Positions 50,109 through 61,149 are shown, counted from the stretch's first letter. The stretch: 64,000 bases of DNA from an uncultured Pelagibacteraceae bacterium (GCA_902587145.1 CACIKD010000001.1:58805-122804), one strand, 5' to 3'. The notes: a model not told the origin generated them from the sequence alone. Numbers and translations: made by a program.

Positions 50109-50573
50109 ATGTTGGATATTGAGGAATTTAAGAAAAAACTAGACAAAAAATCAAGGCTTATAGGCATTGATCCTGGAAAAAGACGTATTGGAATAGCTAT
50201 TTCAGATGAAAATAAAAAAGTTGCTACTCCGTACACAACTATAGTTAAAAAAGATTATTCCAGTTTTTTGGCTCAAATAAAGAAAATAGTTCAGGAAAAT
50301 GCTATTAAAGGCATTGTGATTGGAAACCCAATAAATATGGATGGCTCATCTGGTTCCTCCGCTCAATCTGCAAAAGATTTAGGTATAAATTTATCAAAAG
50401 ATGTTACACAAAATATCACAATGTGGGATGAGAGATTATCTAGTGAAGGGGCTTTCAATTTATCTAGCAATTTAGATATAAATGTAAGTAAAAAGGTCCA
50501 AAAATTAGACGAAAATGCGGCTCAATTCATATTACAAGGAGCTTTGGATTATTTAAATAAAAATAATACTTGA
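50109..50573 (+). CDS. ruvX: Holliday junction resolvase-like YqgF/RuvX
   Basis: LIGIDPGKRRIGIAISDENKKVATPYTTI; WDERLSSEGA; DENAAQFILQGALD. Confidence 0.95.
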   Translation: MLDIEEFKKKLDKKSRLIGIDPGKRRIGIAISDENKKVATPYTTIVKKDYSSFLAQIKKIVQENAIKGIVIGNPINMDGSSGSSAQSAKDLGINLSKDVTQNITMWDERLSSEGAFNLSSNLDINVSKKVQKLDENAAQFILQGALDYLNKNNT

Positions 50574-50599
50574 TAAGATAGTGCAAAAGGCCTATAGAG

Positions 50600-51553
50600 T
50601 TGATTTTAATGGCAGTAGTAAAAAAGATTTCAGCTATTAAAAACTCACCCAAACATCTATTAGGTATTCAAAACTTATCAATTTTAGAGGCTAAAAAAAT
50701 TCTTAATGAAGCAAAAACCTTCATAAAGTTAAATAGAAGTAATACTAAAAAACTAGACACATTAAGAGGCAAAACTCAAATTAATTTATTTTTTGAACCT
50801 TCGACTAGAACACAAAGTTCATTTGACTTGGCTGGAAAAAGATTAGGTGCTGATGTTATGACTATGAATATGAGTAACTCCGCTTTAAAAAAAGGTGAAA
50901 CTCTTATTGATACAGCTATGACATTAAATGCTATGCATCCAGATTTAATTGTAATAAGACACCAGGACTCGGGAGCGCCAAATTTACTTTCACAAAAAGT
51001 TAATTGTGCTGTAATTAACGCAGGTGATGGTAGGAGAGAACACCCTACTCAAGCATTGCTCGATGCTTTAACAATAATTAGTCGTAAAGGTAATATTGAA
51101 GGTCTCAAAATAGCAATTTGTGGAGATATACTCCATTCTAGGGTTGCCAGATCAAATATTTATTTAATGAATATGCTTGGAGCAGAAGTAAATGTGATTG
51201 CTCCTAAAACATTAATGCCAAAATCAATTGAACGATTGGGTGTAAAGGCTTTCACAAATATGAAAAAAGGTTTAGATGGTTGTGACATTGTTATGATGTT
51301 AAGGTTACAAAATGAAAGAATGCAAGGATCATTTCTTCCTTCTAAAAGAGAATACTATGAGTACTTTGGTTTAACTCCAGAAAAATTAAAATTTGCTAAC
51401 AAAAATGCTTTGATCATGCATCCTGGCCCAATGAACAGAGGGGTAGAAATAGATACTAAATTAGCTGATGATATTAATGTAAGTCTAGTAAAAGAACAGG
51501 TTGAACTTGGAGTAGCTGTTAGAATGGCATGTTTAAAACTATATTGTAAATGA
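50600..51553 (+). CDS. pyrB: Aspartate carbamoyltransferase catalytic subunit
   Basis: [52 protein letters not shown]. Confidence 0.97.
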   Translation: MILMAVVKKISAIKNSPKHLLGIQNLSILEAKKILNEAKTFIKLNRSNTKKLDTLRGKTQINLFFEPSTRTQSSFDLAGKRLGADVMTMNMSNSALKKGETLIDTAMTLNAMHPDLIVIRHQDSGAPNLLSQKVNCAVINAGDGRREHPTQALLDALTIISRKGNIEGLKIAICGDILHSRVARSNIYLMNMLGAEVNVIAPKTLMPKSIERLGVKAFTNMKKGLDGCDIVMMLRLQNERMQGSFLPSKREYYEYFGLTPEKLKFANKNALIMHPGPMNRGVEIDTKLADDINVSLVKEQVELGVAVRMACLKLYCK

Positions 51554-52836
51554 ATGAAAAAATTATAATAAACGCTAGAATTGTTGACCCGTCCCAAAAA
51601 TTAGATGAAATGGGTTCAATAATTATTGATAAAAATGGAAAAGTAAAAGCTATTGGTAAAAAAATAACTAAAAAAGACTGTCCAAATGCTGAAGTAATTG
51701 ACGTTAAAAAAAATCTAATAATACCAGGTATCGTTGACATGAAGGCATTTGTTGGTGAACCAGGATTTGAATACAAAGAAAATTTTAGAACTTTAAGTCA
51801 AGCAGCTCTTGCAGGTGGTGTAACTTCTATTGTTACGATGCCTAACACAAAGCCAATTATAGATAATGTCTCCATGGTGGATTTTATAATGAGACGTGGA
51901 CGAGATAAATCAAAAATTAATCTCTTTCCGTGTGCTTCTCTCACAAAACAAATGGAAGGTAAGCTGATGACAGAATTTGGTTTATTATCAGCAAAAGGAA
52001 TTATTGGATTTAGTGATGTAAACAAAACAGTTCAAAATACTGAGACTATGGCAAGGATAATGGATTATGCATCCGATATTGGTGTTTTGATTATGCAACA
52101 TGCTGAGGATTACGAATTATCAAAAAATAGATGTATAAATGAAGGTGAAGTATCTAATAGACTTGGTTTAGGTGGAATATCGCCAATTGCTGAAAAAATT
52201 ATTATAGAAAGAGATCTCTCTTTATTAAGTGAATTCCCATGTAGGTACCATATCAATCAAATTTCATCTCAGAATTCTTTAGATGTTATTAAAAAAAATA
52301 AATTAAACGGTAAAAAATTTAGTGTTGGGGTTTCTATAAATAATATTTCCCTTAATGAAAATGATATTGGGGACTTCAAAACATTTTTAAAACTATCTCC
52401 TCCCCTTCGATTGGAAGATGATAGAAAAGCACTAGTAGAGGGAATAAAAAACGGACTTATTGATGTTATAGTTTCAGACCACACTCCTGAGGATGAGGAA
52501 AGTAAAAGGCTTCCTTTTGCTCAAGCAGCCACTGGTGCAATAGGTGTGGAAACTCTTTTACCTTTAGCCCTAGAACTTTATCATAATGAGTCTTTACCAC
52601 TTAATAAGATAGTTGAATGTCTAACAATAAATCCGTCAAATATTCTTAAAATTAATAAAGGCACTTTAAAAAAAGGATCCGATGCAGATATTTGTGTGAT
52701 TGATTTAAATAAACCATGGGTGGTCAAAGCAGGGAATTTAAAATCCAAATCTAAAAATACCGCTATTGAAGATAAGAGATTACAAGGTAAAGTTTTGATG
52801 ACCTTATTAAAAGGTGAACCTGTTTTTAAAATTTGA
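51550..52836 (+). CDS. pyrC: Dihydroorotase (PyrC-like)
   Basis: [57 protein letters not shown]. Canonical first metal HxH is replaced by KAF, so it may be a non-catalytic PyrX-type paralog. Confidence 0.85.
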   Translation: MNEKIIINARIVDPSQKLDEMGSIIIDKNGKVKAIGKKITKKDCPNAEVIDVKKNLIIPGIVDMKAFVGEPGFEYKENFRTLSQAALAGGVTSIVTMPNTKPIIDNVSMVDFIMRRGRDKSKINLFPCASLTKQMEGKLMTEFGLLSAKGIIGFSDVNKTVQNTETMARIMDYASDIGVLIMQHAEDYELSKNRCINEGEVSNRLGLGGISPIAEKIIIERDLSLLSEFPCRYHINQISSQNSLDVIKKNKLNGKKFSVGVSINNISLNENDIGDFKTFLKLSPPLRLEDDRKALVEGIKNGLIDVIVSDHTPEDEESKRLPFAQAATGAIGVETLLPLALELYHNESLPLNKIVECLTINPSNILKINKGTLKKGSDADICVIDLNKPWVVKAGNLKSKSKNTAIEDKRLQGKVLMTLLKGEPVFKI

Positions 52837-53414
52837 AAATGGAAATTATAATTTTATCTTTGTGTTCATACATTATAGGGTCAATACCTTTTGGTTTAAT
52901 ATTAACTAAATTTTTTTTAAAAAAAGATGTAAGAAAAATTGGATCCGGTAACATTGGCGCAACTAATGTGCTTCGGACTGGCAACAAAGTTTTAGCTTTA
53001 TTAACCTTATTTTTTGATGTTGGCAAAGGATATTTGGTAGTTAAAGTTTCTTTTTTTTATTTTCCTGACTTAATATATTTAATGGGACTAATTTGTTTCA
53101 TTGGTCATATTTTTCCTGTCTGGCTAAAATTTAAAGGTGGTAAAGGAGTAGCAGTTTATGTTGGTATAATTTTAGCCCTATCATTTAAATTAGCTTTAAT
53201 TTTTGGAGCTACATGGTTAATTGTTTTATTTTTATTTAGATATTCTTCTCTCTCATCTATTCTGGCATCTTTATCGTTAATAATTTATAATTTATTTTTT
53301 GATAATAATTTCCAGAATATTTTCTTAATTTTATTTTTCTTGATAATTATTTATACCCACAAACAAAATATTTTGAGAATAAAAGATAAAAAGGAAACTA
53401 AAATTAAGTTTTAA
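52833..53414 (+). CDS. plsY: Glycerol-3-phosphate acyltransferase PlsY
   Basis: YIIGSIPFGLILTKFFLKKDVRKIGSGNIGATNVLRTGNK; KFKGGKGVAVYVG. Confidence 0.97.
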   Translation: MKMEIIILSLCSYIIGSIPFGLILTKFFLKKDVRKIGSGNIGATNVLRTGNKVLALLTLFFDVGKGYLVVKVSFFYFPDLIYLMGLICFIGHIFPVWLKFKGGKGVAVYVGIILALSFKLALIFGATWLIVLFLFRYSSLSSILASLSLIIYNLFFDNNFQNIFLILFFLIIIYTHKQNILRIKDKKETKIKF

Positions 53415-53484
53415 TTTATTAGCTTTTTTGTGTAAAATTTTAATAAATTTGACATTTATATTAAATTTTGAATAAGTCTCAAAT

Positions 53485-56052
53485 ATGAATTTAGTTATAG
53501 TTGAAAGTCCAGCAAAAGCTAAAACAATAAATAAATATTTAGGAACAGACTATAAAGTTTTAGCCAGTTACGGTCATATTAGAGATTTGCCATCTAAGAA
53601 TGGTTCTGTAGACCCTGATAAAAATTTTGAGATGCAGTGGGAGCTAGATTCATTTTCAAAAAAATATTTAAAAGAAATTACTGATGCTGCAAAAGAAAGT
53701 GATAAAATAATCCTAGCAACTGACCCGGATCGAGAGGGTGAAGCAATTGCTTGGCACGTAAAACAAGTTTTAGACGATAAAAAATTATTAAAAGGAAAAA
53801 AACTTGAAAGAGTTGTATTTAATGAGATTACTAAAAATGCAGTATTAAATGGTATAAACAATCCAAGAGAAATTGAAGACACTTTAGTAAAAGCTTATCT
53901 AGCGAGAAGAGCTTTGGATTATCTTGTTGGTTTTAATATCTCGCCTATTTTATGGACTAAACTTCCTGGATCAAAATCTGCTGGGAGAGTTCAGTCAGTT
54001 GCTCTCAAACTAATAACTGAAAGAGAACACGAAATCGAATCCTTTAAACCTGAGGAGTACTGGACTATTGATGCAAGTTTTAAAAACTCAAAAGATAAAA
54101 ATATATTTTCAAAATTAAACCTTATTGATGAAAAAAAAGTTGAGAGATTTAGTTTTAAAAATAAAAATGATATTAATAAGGCAACTGAAAATATAAATAA
54201 ACATGAATATTTTGTTAAAGATGTAAATTCAAAAATAGTTAAAAGAAATCCTTCCGCACCTTTCACAACTTCAACACTTCAACAAACTTCTTCTGGAAAA
54301 TTTGGATTCGGAGCATCAAGAACAATGCAAATAGCACAACGATTATATCAAGGAATTGAAATTGATGGAGAAACAATTGGCCTTATCACTTATATGAGAA
54401 CCGATGGAACAAATATTTCTAATGAAGCAGTCAAAGAATTTAGATCTTTTGTTGAAGATGACCTCGGTAAAAATTATTTACCAGATACTCCAAATAATTA
54501 TAAAGGAAAAAAAGCTAAAAACGCCCAAGAGGCACATGAAGCAATTAGACCTACAGATATTAAAAAAAAACCTGATGAGATGAAAAAATATCTAAGCACA
54601 GATCAATTTAAATTATATGATTTAATATGGTCAAGAGCTCTAGCATCACAAATGAAAGCCGCGGAATTTAACAGAAACACTATTCAAATTCATTCAAAAG
54701 ATAACAGCGTACAGTTTACTTCTAGCGGTTCTGTAATTAAATTTGATGGATTTTTAAAAATTTATTCTTTTCAAAACGATGATGAAGAAAAAAATATATT
54801 GCCAGAAGTTAAAGTTGGAGAAAAACTATCTCTAGGAGAATTAATTGATGAACAGCATTTTACATCACCTCCTCCAAGATATTCGGAGGCGAGTTTAGTG
54901 AAAAAAATGGAAGAATTAGGTATTGGTAGACCATCTACGTATGCTAGCATTATATCGGTTTTATCAACTAGAAATTATACAGAATTATTAAATAAACGAT
55001 TTCACCCTACTGACAGAGGTAAATTATTATCAGCATTTTTGGAAAAATTATTTTCTAAATATGTTGATTATAATTTTACAGCAGATTTAGAAAATCAACT
55101 TGATGAAATAACTAGTGGTAAAACTAATTATCTTAATGTCTTAGAAACTTTTTGGAAAAGTTTTTATAATGATGTGGGCTCTGTAAAAGATATTAGGACT
55201 AGAGAAGTATTAGATTTACTTAATGAAAGTTTAGGTGATTTAATATTTGATAAAAATGAAGATAATCAAATTGATAGAAAATGTAAAATTTGTGACAATG
55301 GAGTATTAAGTCTTAAAAATAGCTTTAGAGGTGGTGCTTTTATAGGTTGTTCAAACTATCCGGAGTGTAAATTCACCAGACCCCTATCAAAAGCTAAAGC
55401 TTCACAGCAATCTTTTCTGGCTGAACCAAAATTAATAGGAAAAAACGATGACGGGAAAGAAATTTTTTTAAAAAATGGAAGATTTGGTCCTTACTTACAA
55501 TATCAATTAAACGATGAAGAAATTGAAAAACCAAAGAAGAAAAAAAAGTTAAAGACACAAAATAATGATAATTTAAAAAATGTCTCAATTCCAAAAGGTC
55601 TTTCTTTAGAAGATGTTGATTTGGAAAAAGCAAAATACTTATGCTCTTTACCGAAAAGTATTGGTAAACATCCTGAACTTAATGAAGATATAACTATTAA
55701 TGTTGGAAGATTTGGTCCTTACCTAAAATGTTCAAACAAGTCAGCTAGACTCGAAACTATCGAAGATCTTTTTTCTATTGGGCTCAACAGAGCTATAACT
55801 TTAATTTCAGAAGCAAAACCTGGGAGAGTTTCGTCATCCGAAATAAAAAATATTGGAGAACATCCAGAGGATAAAAAACCCGTAAGAGTAATGAAGGGTC
55901 AATATGGGCCGTATATAAAATACAAATCTCTTAATGCAACAATACCAGAAGATAAAGATCCTTCTGAAATTACAATGGAAGAGGCATTGATATTAATTGA
56001 AAAAAGAAGAGAATACGATAAAACAAAAAGAAAAGGAAAAAGAAAAAAATAA
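53485..56052 (+). CDS. topA: DNA topoisomerase I
   Basis: MNLVIVESPAKAKTINKYLGTDYKVLASYGHIRDLP; ATDPDREGEAIAWHV; GLITYMRTDGTNIS; three C-terminal GxxGPY repeats. Confidence 0.98.
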   Translation: MNLVIVESPAKAKTINKYLGTDYKVLASYGHIRDLPSKNGSVDPDKNFEMQWELDSFSKKYLKEITDAAKESDKIILATDPDREGEAIAWHVKQVLDDKKLLKGKKLERVVFNEITKNAVLNGINNPREIEDTLVKAYLARRALDYLVGFNISPILWTKLPGSKSAGRVQSVALKLITEREHEIESFKPEEYWTIDASFKNSKDKNIFSKLNLIDEKKVERFSFKNKNDINKATENINKHEYFVKDVNSKIVKRNPSAPFTTSTLQQTSSGKFGFGASRTMQIAQRLYQGIEIDGETIGLITYMRTDGTNISNEAVKEFRSFVEDDLGKNYLPDTPNNYKGKKAKNAQEAHEAIRPTDIKKKPDEMKKYLSTDQFKLYDLIWSRALASQMKAAEFNRNTIQIHSKDNSVQFTSSGSVIKFDGFLKIYSFQNDDEEKNILPEVKVGEKLSLGELIDEQHFTSPPPRYSEASLVKKMEELGIGRPSTYASIISVLSTRNYTELLNKRFHPTDRGKLLSAFLEKLFSKYVDYNFTADLENQLDEITSGKTNYLNVLETFWKSFYNDVGSVKDIRTREVLDLLNESLGDLIFDKNEDNQIDRKCKICDNGVLSLKNSFRGGAFIGCSNYPECKFTRPLSKAKASQQSFLAEPKLIGKNDDGKEIFLKNGRFGPYLQYQLNDEEIEKPKKKKKLKTQNNDNLKNVSIPKGLSLEDVDLEKAKYLCSLPKSIGKHPELNEDITINVGRFGPYLKCSNKSARLETIEDLFSIGLNRAITLISEAKPGRVSSSEIKNIGEHPEDKKPVRVMKGQYGPYIKYKSLNATIPEDKDPSEITMEEALILIEKRREYDKTKRKGKRKK

Positions 56053-56054
56053 TT

Positions 56055-56282
56055 ATGAAAAAATCATTTTTAATATTTATTTTTGCATTCAGTCTCCAAT
56101 CGAATATTTTTGCTGAAGAAAATTGTAAAGATTTACCAGGATTTAAAAAATTAGGAAAAGGTTCTGTTGAATATACAAAATGTATTGCAAAAAAAGGAAA
56201 AGAACTTGGAAAGAAAGGTTTAAAAAAACTAAACACTGACTCTAAACTAACTGATTGGATTAAAAAACAAATAAATAAATGA
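56055..56282 (+). CDS. Small secreted two-Cys protein, unknown function
   Basis: MKKSFLIFIFAFSLQSNIFAEENCKDLPGFKKLGKGSVEYTKCIAKKGKELGKKGLKKL: signal peptide, tight spacing to topA and ridA-like gene. Confidence 0.65.
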   Translation: MKKSFLIFIFAFSLQSNIFAEENCKDLPGFKKLGKGSVEYTKCIAKKGKELGKKGLKKLNTDSKLTDWIKKQINK

Positions 56283-56743
56283 GTTTAATAGAAGATAAAC
56301 TAAAGAAATTAAATATTGTTTTACCTGAGCCAAAAGCTCCTGTTGGTGCTTATGTTGCTACTAAAATAGTAGGAAATTTGTTGTTTATTTCTGGGCAAGT
56401 TTCTATCGATAAAAGTACAAAACTTATTACTGGTAAAATTGGTAAGGATTTAAATTTAGATGAGGGATATGAGGCAGCTAAAAGATGTGGGCTAAGTATT
56501 GTTGCTCATGTAAAAAATGCTTGTGGTGGAGATTTAGACAGAATAAAAACCTGTGTAAAATTAACTGGATATGTTAATTCAACTGATAATTTTAAGGATC
56601 AACCTAAAATAATTAATGGCGCTTCAGATATTATAGCAAAAATTTTTGATGAGAAGGGTGAGCATACAAGAGCAGCTGTAAGTGTAAATAGTTTGCCCTT
56701 AGGTGTTGCTGTTGAAGTAGATGCTATTTTTGAAATAAATTAA
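56279..56743 (+). CDS. RidA/YjgF family protein
   Basis: KAPVGAYVATKIVGNLLFISGQVSID; KTCVKLTGYVNST; RAAVSVNSLPLGVAVEVDAIFEI. Confidence 0.94.
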   Translation: MSLIEDKLKKLNIVLPEPKAPVGAYVATKIVGNLLFISGQVSIDKSTKLITGKIGKDLNLDEGYEAAKRCGLSIVAHVKNACGGDLDRIKTCVKLTGYVNSTDNFKDQPKIINGASDIIAKIFDEKGEHTRAAVSVNSLPLGVAVEVDAIFEIN

Positions 56744-58040
56744 TATCTGGCCTTCCAATCGAATAATACTTAATTTTATTTTTCTTCATTTCATCAGCAT
56801 TATAAAGATTTCTTAAATCGTAAACCTTAAATTTTCTATTTTTAACAATATTTTTAAAATTAATTGATTTAAATTCATCCCACTCGGTAAGTAAAATTAT
56901 TAGGTCTGAACTAAAACAATTTGATTTGATATCTTTTTTATAAAAACAATTTTTAATTTTTTTGAATATATTTTTTTCTCCAGATGGGTCGTAATAAGTG
57001 ACGATTGCACCTTTTTTGGTAAGATAAGGAATCATTTTTAGGCTAGAAGAATCTCTCATATCGTCTGTGTTTGGCTTAAATGTAACCCCTAAAAACGAAA
57101 TTCTTTTATTTTTTAAATTAGAACCTAATATTTTATGTATTCTTTTTGTAAGTAAATTAAATCTTTCTTGATTAGATTTGATTACAGATTTGACTACAGA
57201 TAAATTTATTTTATACCGTTCAGCTGCTGATACTAAGCCTTTTGTATCTTTTGGAAAACATGAACCCCCATAAGCAGGTCCTGCCCTCAAAAATCTACTT
57301 CCTATTCTATTATCTGATCCCATACCTAATGAAATATCTTCGATATTTATTCCAGATTTTTCACATAAATTCGCAAGTTCATTTATAAAGGTGATTTTTG
57401 TCGCCAAAAAAGCATTAGAGGCATATTTAATTAACTCTGCTCCCCTTCTTGAAGTTGTAAAGAATTTTGATCCTTTATTGATTAAAGGTGTATAAAGTTT
57501 TTTCATTATATTAAACTGTTTTTTTTCATTTGACCCAATTATAATTCTATCGGGGTATCTAAAATCACGTATCGCTTCTCCTTCCCGCAAGAATTCTGGA
57601 TTAGATATAACAGTAAAAAGTTTTTTCTTTTTTCTTAAAAGTTTTTCAATTTCATCACCGGTACCGATTGGGACTGTTGATTTAGTTACAATAATTTTTT
57701 TCTTTTTTGAATATTTTAGTATTTCTTTTGTACATTTATAAACGTAAGATAAATCGACCTTAATTGATCCTTTTTTTTTCGGTGTACCAACACAAATAAA
57801 AATTATATCTGATAAATTAATAGCATTTTTAATGTTTGAGGTAAAAAATAAACGTTTAGCGGAAAAGTTTTTTTTAATTAACTCATCTAATCCTGGCTCA
57901 TAAATTGGAGAGATACCTGAATTAAGTTTATCTATTTTATTTTTATCTTTATCAACGCAAATAACTTGGTTTCCTATATCAGCAAAGCAAGTACCGCTTA
58001 CTAATCCAACATAGCCTGTACCTATCATACAGAGTTTCAT
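56724..58040 (-). CDS. ugd: UDP-glucose 6-dehydrogenase
   Basis: MIGTGYVGLVSGTCFADIGNQVICVDKD; GPAYGGSCFPKDTKGL; GVTFKPNTDDMRDSSS. Confidence 0.96.
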   Translation of the reverse strand: MKLCMIGTGYVGLVSGTCFADIGNQVICVDKDKNKIDKLNSGISPIYEPGLDELIKKNFSAKRLFFTSNIKNAINLSDIIFICVGTPKKKGSIKVDLSYVYKCTKEILKYSKKKKIIVTKSTVPIGTGDEIEKLLRKKKKLFTVISNPEFLREGEAIRDFRYPDRIIIGSNEKKQFNIMKKLYTPLINKGSKFFTTSRRGAELIKYASNAFLATKITFINELANLCEKSGINIEDISLGMGSDNRIGSRFLRAGPAYGGSCFPKDTKGLVSAAERYKINLSVVKSVIKSNQERFNLLTKRIHKILGSNLKNKRISFLGVTFKPNTDDMRDSSSLKMIPYLTKKGAIVTYYDPSGEKNIFKKIKNCFYKKDIKSNCFSSDLIILLTEWDEFKSINFKNIVKNRKFKVYDLRNLYNADEMKKNKIKYYSIGRPDINLFQK

Positions 58041-58855
58041 CTATTCTCCTTTGAAATTTCTATCCCAGATTTAATGTAGCCATTTAAAGTTCCACAATCT
58101 AAATACTTTCCTTTAAAAATATTTCCATAAAATTTTTCATTTTTTAAAATTAGATTTTTTATCGCATCAGTAATGTGAATTTCATTTCCTTGACCTGGTT
58201 TAAGTTTTTTAATTTCACTCATTATTTTTTTAGGTAAAATGTATCTTCCAATTATAGCATAATTTGACTTTGCATCTTTTAATTTTGGTTTTTCAACAAC
58301 GTCTGTAATTTGAAAACTATTTTTTTTCTTATTTTTAAAGGATAATATACCCCATCGTGAAACAGTTTTTTTTGGGACTTTTTTTGTACCTATCACAGAC
58401 CCTTTTTTTTGTTTATGTAATCTTATCATCTCTTTAGTACAATTTTTTTTTATAATAAGATCGTCTGGTAAAAGCATTAAAAAATATTTTCCCTTAATAA
58501 GATTGTTACATTTTAATACAGCATCACCCGTACCTTTTGGTTTATTTTGATAAACAAATTTTATCATTTTCCTGTATTTTTTAAGCTTCCTATATTCCTT
58601 ATCAATTTTATTATCTTTTTTTTTCTTTAATAATTTTTTATAAAAAAAATCGTTGTAAAAATATTTCTTTATATTCATCTTTTTTTTAGAAATGATAAAT
58701 ATAAATTGCTTAACACCAGCTTCTAAGCACTCTTCCAGAATATATTCTAAATTTGGTTTTCCATTTATTGGCAACAATTCTTTAGGCATAACACTTGTTA
58801 AAGGCAACATTCTTGTACCTAAACCTGCTAGTGGAATAATTGCTTGTTTTATCAT
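58037..58855 (-). CDS. galU: UTP-glucose-1-phosphate uridylyltransferase
   Basis: QAIIPLAGLGTRMLPLTSVMPKELLPINGKPNLEYILEE; KPKGTGDAVL. Confidence 0.95.
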   Translation of the reverse strand: MIKQAIIPLAGLGTRMLPLTSVMPKELLPINGKPNLEYILEECLEAGVKQFIFIISKKKMNIKKYFYNDFFYKKLLKKKKDNKIDKEYRKLKKYRKMIKFVYQNKPKGTGDAVLKCNNLIKGKYFLMLLPDDLIIKKNCTKEMIRLHKQKKGSVIGTKKVPKKTVSRWGILSFKNKKKNSFQITDVVEKPKLKDAKSNYAIIGRYILPKKIMSEIKKLKPGQGNEIHITDAIKNLILKNEKFYGNIFKGKYLDCGTLNGYIKSGIEISKENR

Positions 58856-58893
58856 ATGATTCTTTTAATAATTAATATCATTACAACTTATAA

Positions 58894-59712
58894 ATGAAAA
58901 TAATTAGGCAAAAAAAAGACCTTAACAGGTTAATTGGTAAGAAAAATTCCTTCTCTTTTGTGCCAACTATGGGTGGATTACATAAGGGTCATGAGTTCTT
59001 AATTAAAAAGGCGAGAAAAAAAAATAAAAATATTCTTGTAAGTATCTATGTAAATCCTAAACAATTTAACTCAAAAAACGATTTCAAATCTTACCCTAGA
59101 AATTTTAAAAAAGACGTTCAGATATTAAAAAAACTCAAAGTTAAATACTTATTTTATCCTAATTATAATGATATTTTTTCGTTTAAGACTAAAAATAAGA
59201 TTTACTTACATCCTTTCTCTAAAAAATTATGTGGTAAATATAGATCTGGTCATTTTAGAGGTGTTTTAGATGTTGTGAATAGATTGCTTGAGATATTAAA
59301 ACCAAAATATATGATTCTTGGTGAAAAAGATTTTCAACAATTATTTTTAGTAAGAAAACATATCATTAAAAACAATATTAAAACCTCAATTATAGCTCAT
59401 AAGACAGTTCGAAATCAAAATTTTGTACCCTACTCTTCGAGAAATCTAAATTTAAATAAATATGATAAAATTTTAGCTTCAAAAGTTTTTAAAACATTAA
59501 GAAATGAAAAATTCTTTATAAAAAGAAAGAAAATTAAAAAAATTAATTTATTAAATGTAAAAAATAAAATTTTAAAAATGGGTATTAAAAAGATTGATTA
59601 TATCGAGGCTTTAAATTTAAAAAGTTTGAAAAAGGCAAAAAAGTTTAACGAAAAATTTAATATTTTTTCAGCTTTTTATATCGGTAATGTAAGGCTAATT
59701 GATAATTTTTAG
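58894..59712 (+). CDS. panC: Pantoate-beta-alanine ligase
   Basis: FVPTMGGLHKGHEFLI; ILVSIYVNPKQF; LGEKDFQQLFLVRK; SSRNLNLN. Confidence 0.9.
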   Translation: MKIIRQKKDLNRLIGKKNSFSFVPTMGGLHKGHEFLIKKARKKNKNILVSIYVNPKQFNSKNDFKSYPRNFKKDVQILKKLKVKYLFYPNYNDIFSFKTKNKIYLHPFSKKLCGKYRSGHFRGVLDVVNRLLEILKPKYMILGEKDFQQLFLVRKHIIKNNIKTSIIAHKTVRNQNFVPYSSRNLNLNKYDKILASKVFKTLRNEKFFIKRKKIKKINLLNVKNKILKMGIKKIDYIEALNLKSLKKAKKFNEKFNIFSAFYIGNVRLIDNF

Positions 59713-61088
59713 TTTAAAAAGAAATAAGATCCTATTCCCAAGAAAGATAGAAAACCTATAACATCTGTTATAGTGGTAACAAAAACACTTGAAGCTAGTG
59801 CTGGATCAATGTTTACTTTTTTTAAAGATACTGGAACTAATATTCCAAATAAACCAGCTACAATCATATTTAAAACCATCGAAATTCCAATTAATAATGA
59901 AAGTTTTAATTCTTGAAACCAAAATTGAACAATCACGCCTGTGATAATAGCAAAAATAATTCCATTCAATATTCCAATTAAAAATTCTTTACCCACTATT
60001 TTATTAAAATTACCTGAAGACAGTTCTTTAGTAGCTATTGCTCTTATTGTAACTGCTAATGTTTGCATACCGGCATTTCCTCCCATTGATGCAACAATTG
60101 GCATTAAAAAAGCTAAAGCTACCATTTGTTCAATTGATGCTCCAAATAAACTTATTACCCAAGTAGCTAAAAGCGCTGTAAATAAATTTAGCAAAAGCCA
60201 ATTAAATCTTCTTTTTGTTTTTATAAGAACACTATCAGTTATTTCTTCATCTCCAACACCAGCTAACCTAAGAACATCTTCTTCTGCCTCTTCTTGAACT
60301 ACAGTAACTACGTCATCTGCCGTTATCATTCCCACTAACTTATTATTTTTGTTTACCACGCCAGCAGAAACTAGGTTGTAATTTTCAAAAGCATGTCCAA
60401 CTTCTTCTTTGTCCATATTTACAGAAATTAAAACTGGCATTTCTCTCATGATTGAATTCATTTTTTTTTCTCTAGGAGTTCTAAGTACTCTAGATGACGG
60501 AACTATTCCAATAGGTTTAAATTCATTGTCTACAACAAATATTTCTAAAAATTCTTCTGGTAAATCTTTACTTTCTCTTAAATAGTCAATTGTTTGGCCA
60601 ACAGACCAGTCGCTGGGTACAGCGGTGAACTCTCTTTGCATAATTCTAGCCGCCGAGTCTTCGGGGTAACTTAATCCTTCTTCAAGCAAAAATCTGTCTT
60701 TAGGAGGAAGTTTATCTAAAACAGAATTTTTTTTTTCTATGTTTAAATTTTCAATAATAGAAATTGCATTGTCTGACTCTAATCTTTTGATTATTTTTGC
60801 TATGGAATCTGAAGATAATAACTGTAAAATTTCAGTCTGGATTGACTCATTTATTTCTACAAATATTTCTGGGTCGATATCAAATTCTTCAATTTCTATT
60901 AATTTTGCCCTTGTTTCAGATGACAAGTTTTCAATTAAATTTGCAACATCAGATGGGTGGAGATCTTCTAACGTCTGATTTATAAACTTTAGATCAGACG
61001 ATTTGATCTTATCACTAAATATACTTAAAAACTCTTTATTAAAATCAAAGTTAACGTTTTTCCCACCTATAGATTTAATTAAACTCAT
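59709..61088 (-). CDS. mgtE: Magnesium transporter MgtE
   Basis: LHPSDVANLIENL repeat domain, CBS pair, TM domain MPIVASMGGNAGMQTLAVTIRAIAT. Confidence 0.96.
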   Translation of the reverse strand: MSLIKSIGGKNVNFDFNKEFLSIFSDKIKSSDLKFINQTLEDLHPSDVANLIENLSSETRAKLIEIEEFDIDPEIFVEINESIQTEILQLLSSDSIAKIIKRLESDNAISIIENLNIEKKNSVLDKLPPKDRFLLEEGLSYPEDSAARIMQREFTAVPSDWSVGQTIDYLRESKDLPEEFLEIFVVDNEFKPIGIVPSSRVLRTPREKKMNSIMREMPVLISVNMDKEEVGHAFENYNLVSAGVVNKNNKLVGMITADDVVTVVQEEAEEDVLRLAGVGDEEITDSVLIKTKRRFNWLLLNLFTALLATWVISLFGASIEQMVALAFLMPIVASMGGNAGMQTLAVTIRAIATKELSSGNFNKIVGKEFLIGILNGIIFAIITGVIVQFWFQELKLSLLIGISMVLNMIVAGLFGILVPVSLKKVNIDPALASSVFVTTITDVIGFLSFLGIGSYFFLN

Positions 61089-61149
61089 AAAAATCCTTGA
61101 TTTCTTTTTTTGAGACTAATAGTTCATAAAATGATAAAATTCAAATTAA

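Noticed and set aside
55970-56236. Minus-strand Phe-rich ORF antisense to topA end and small secreted gene
   Set aside because: Poly-Phe composition is the reverse complement of Lys-rich codons; no independent support.
61089-61149. M-box or other Mg2+ riboswitch ahead of mgtE
   Set aside because: Only about 60 bp divergent spacer shared with lipB, with no recognisable structured leader.
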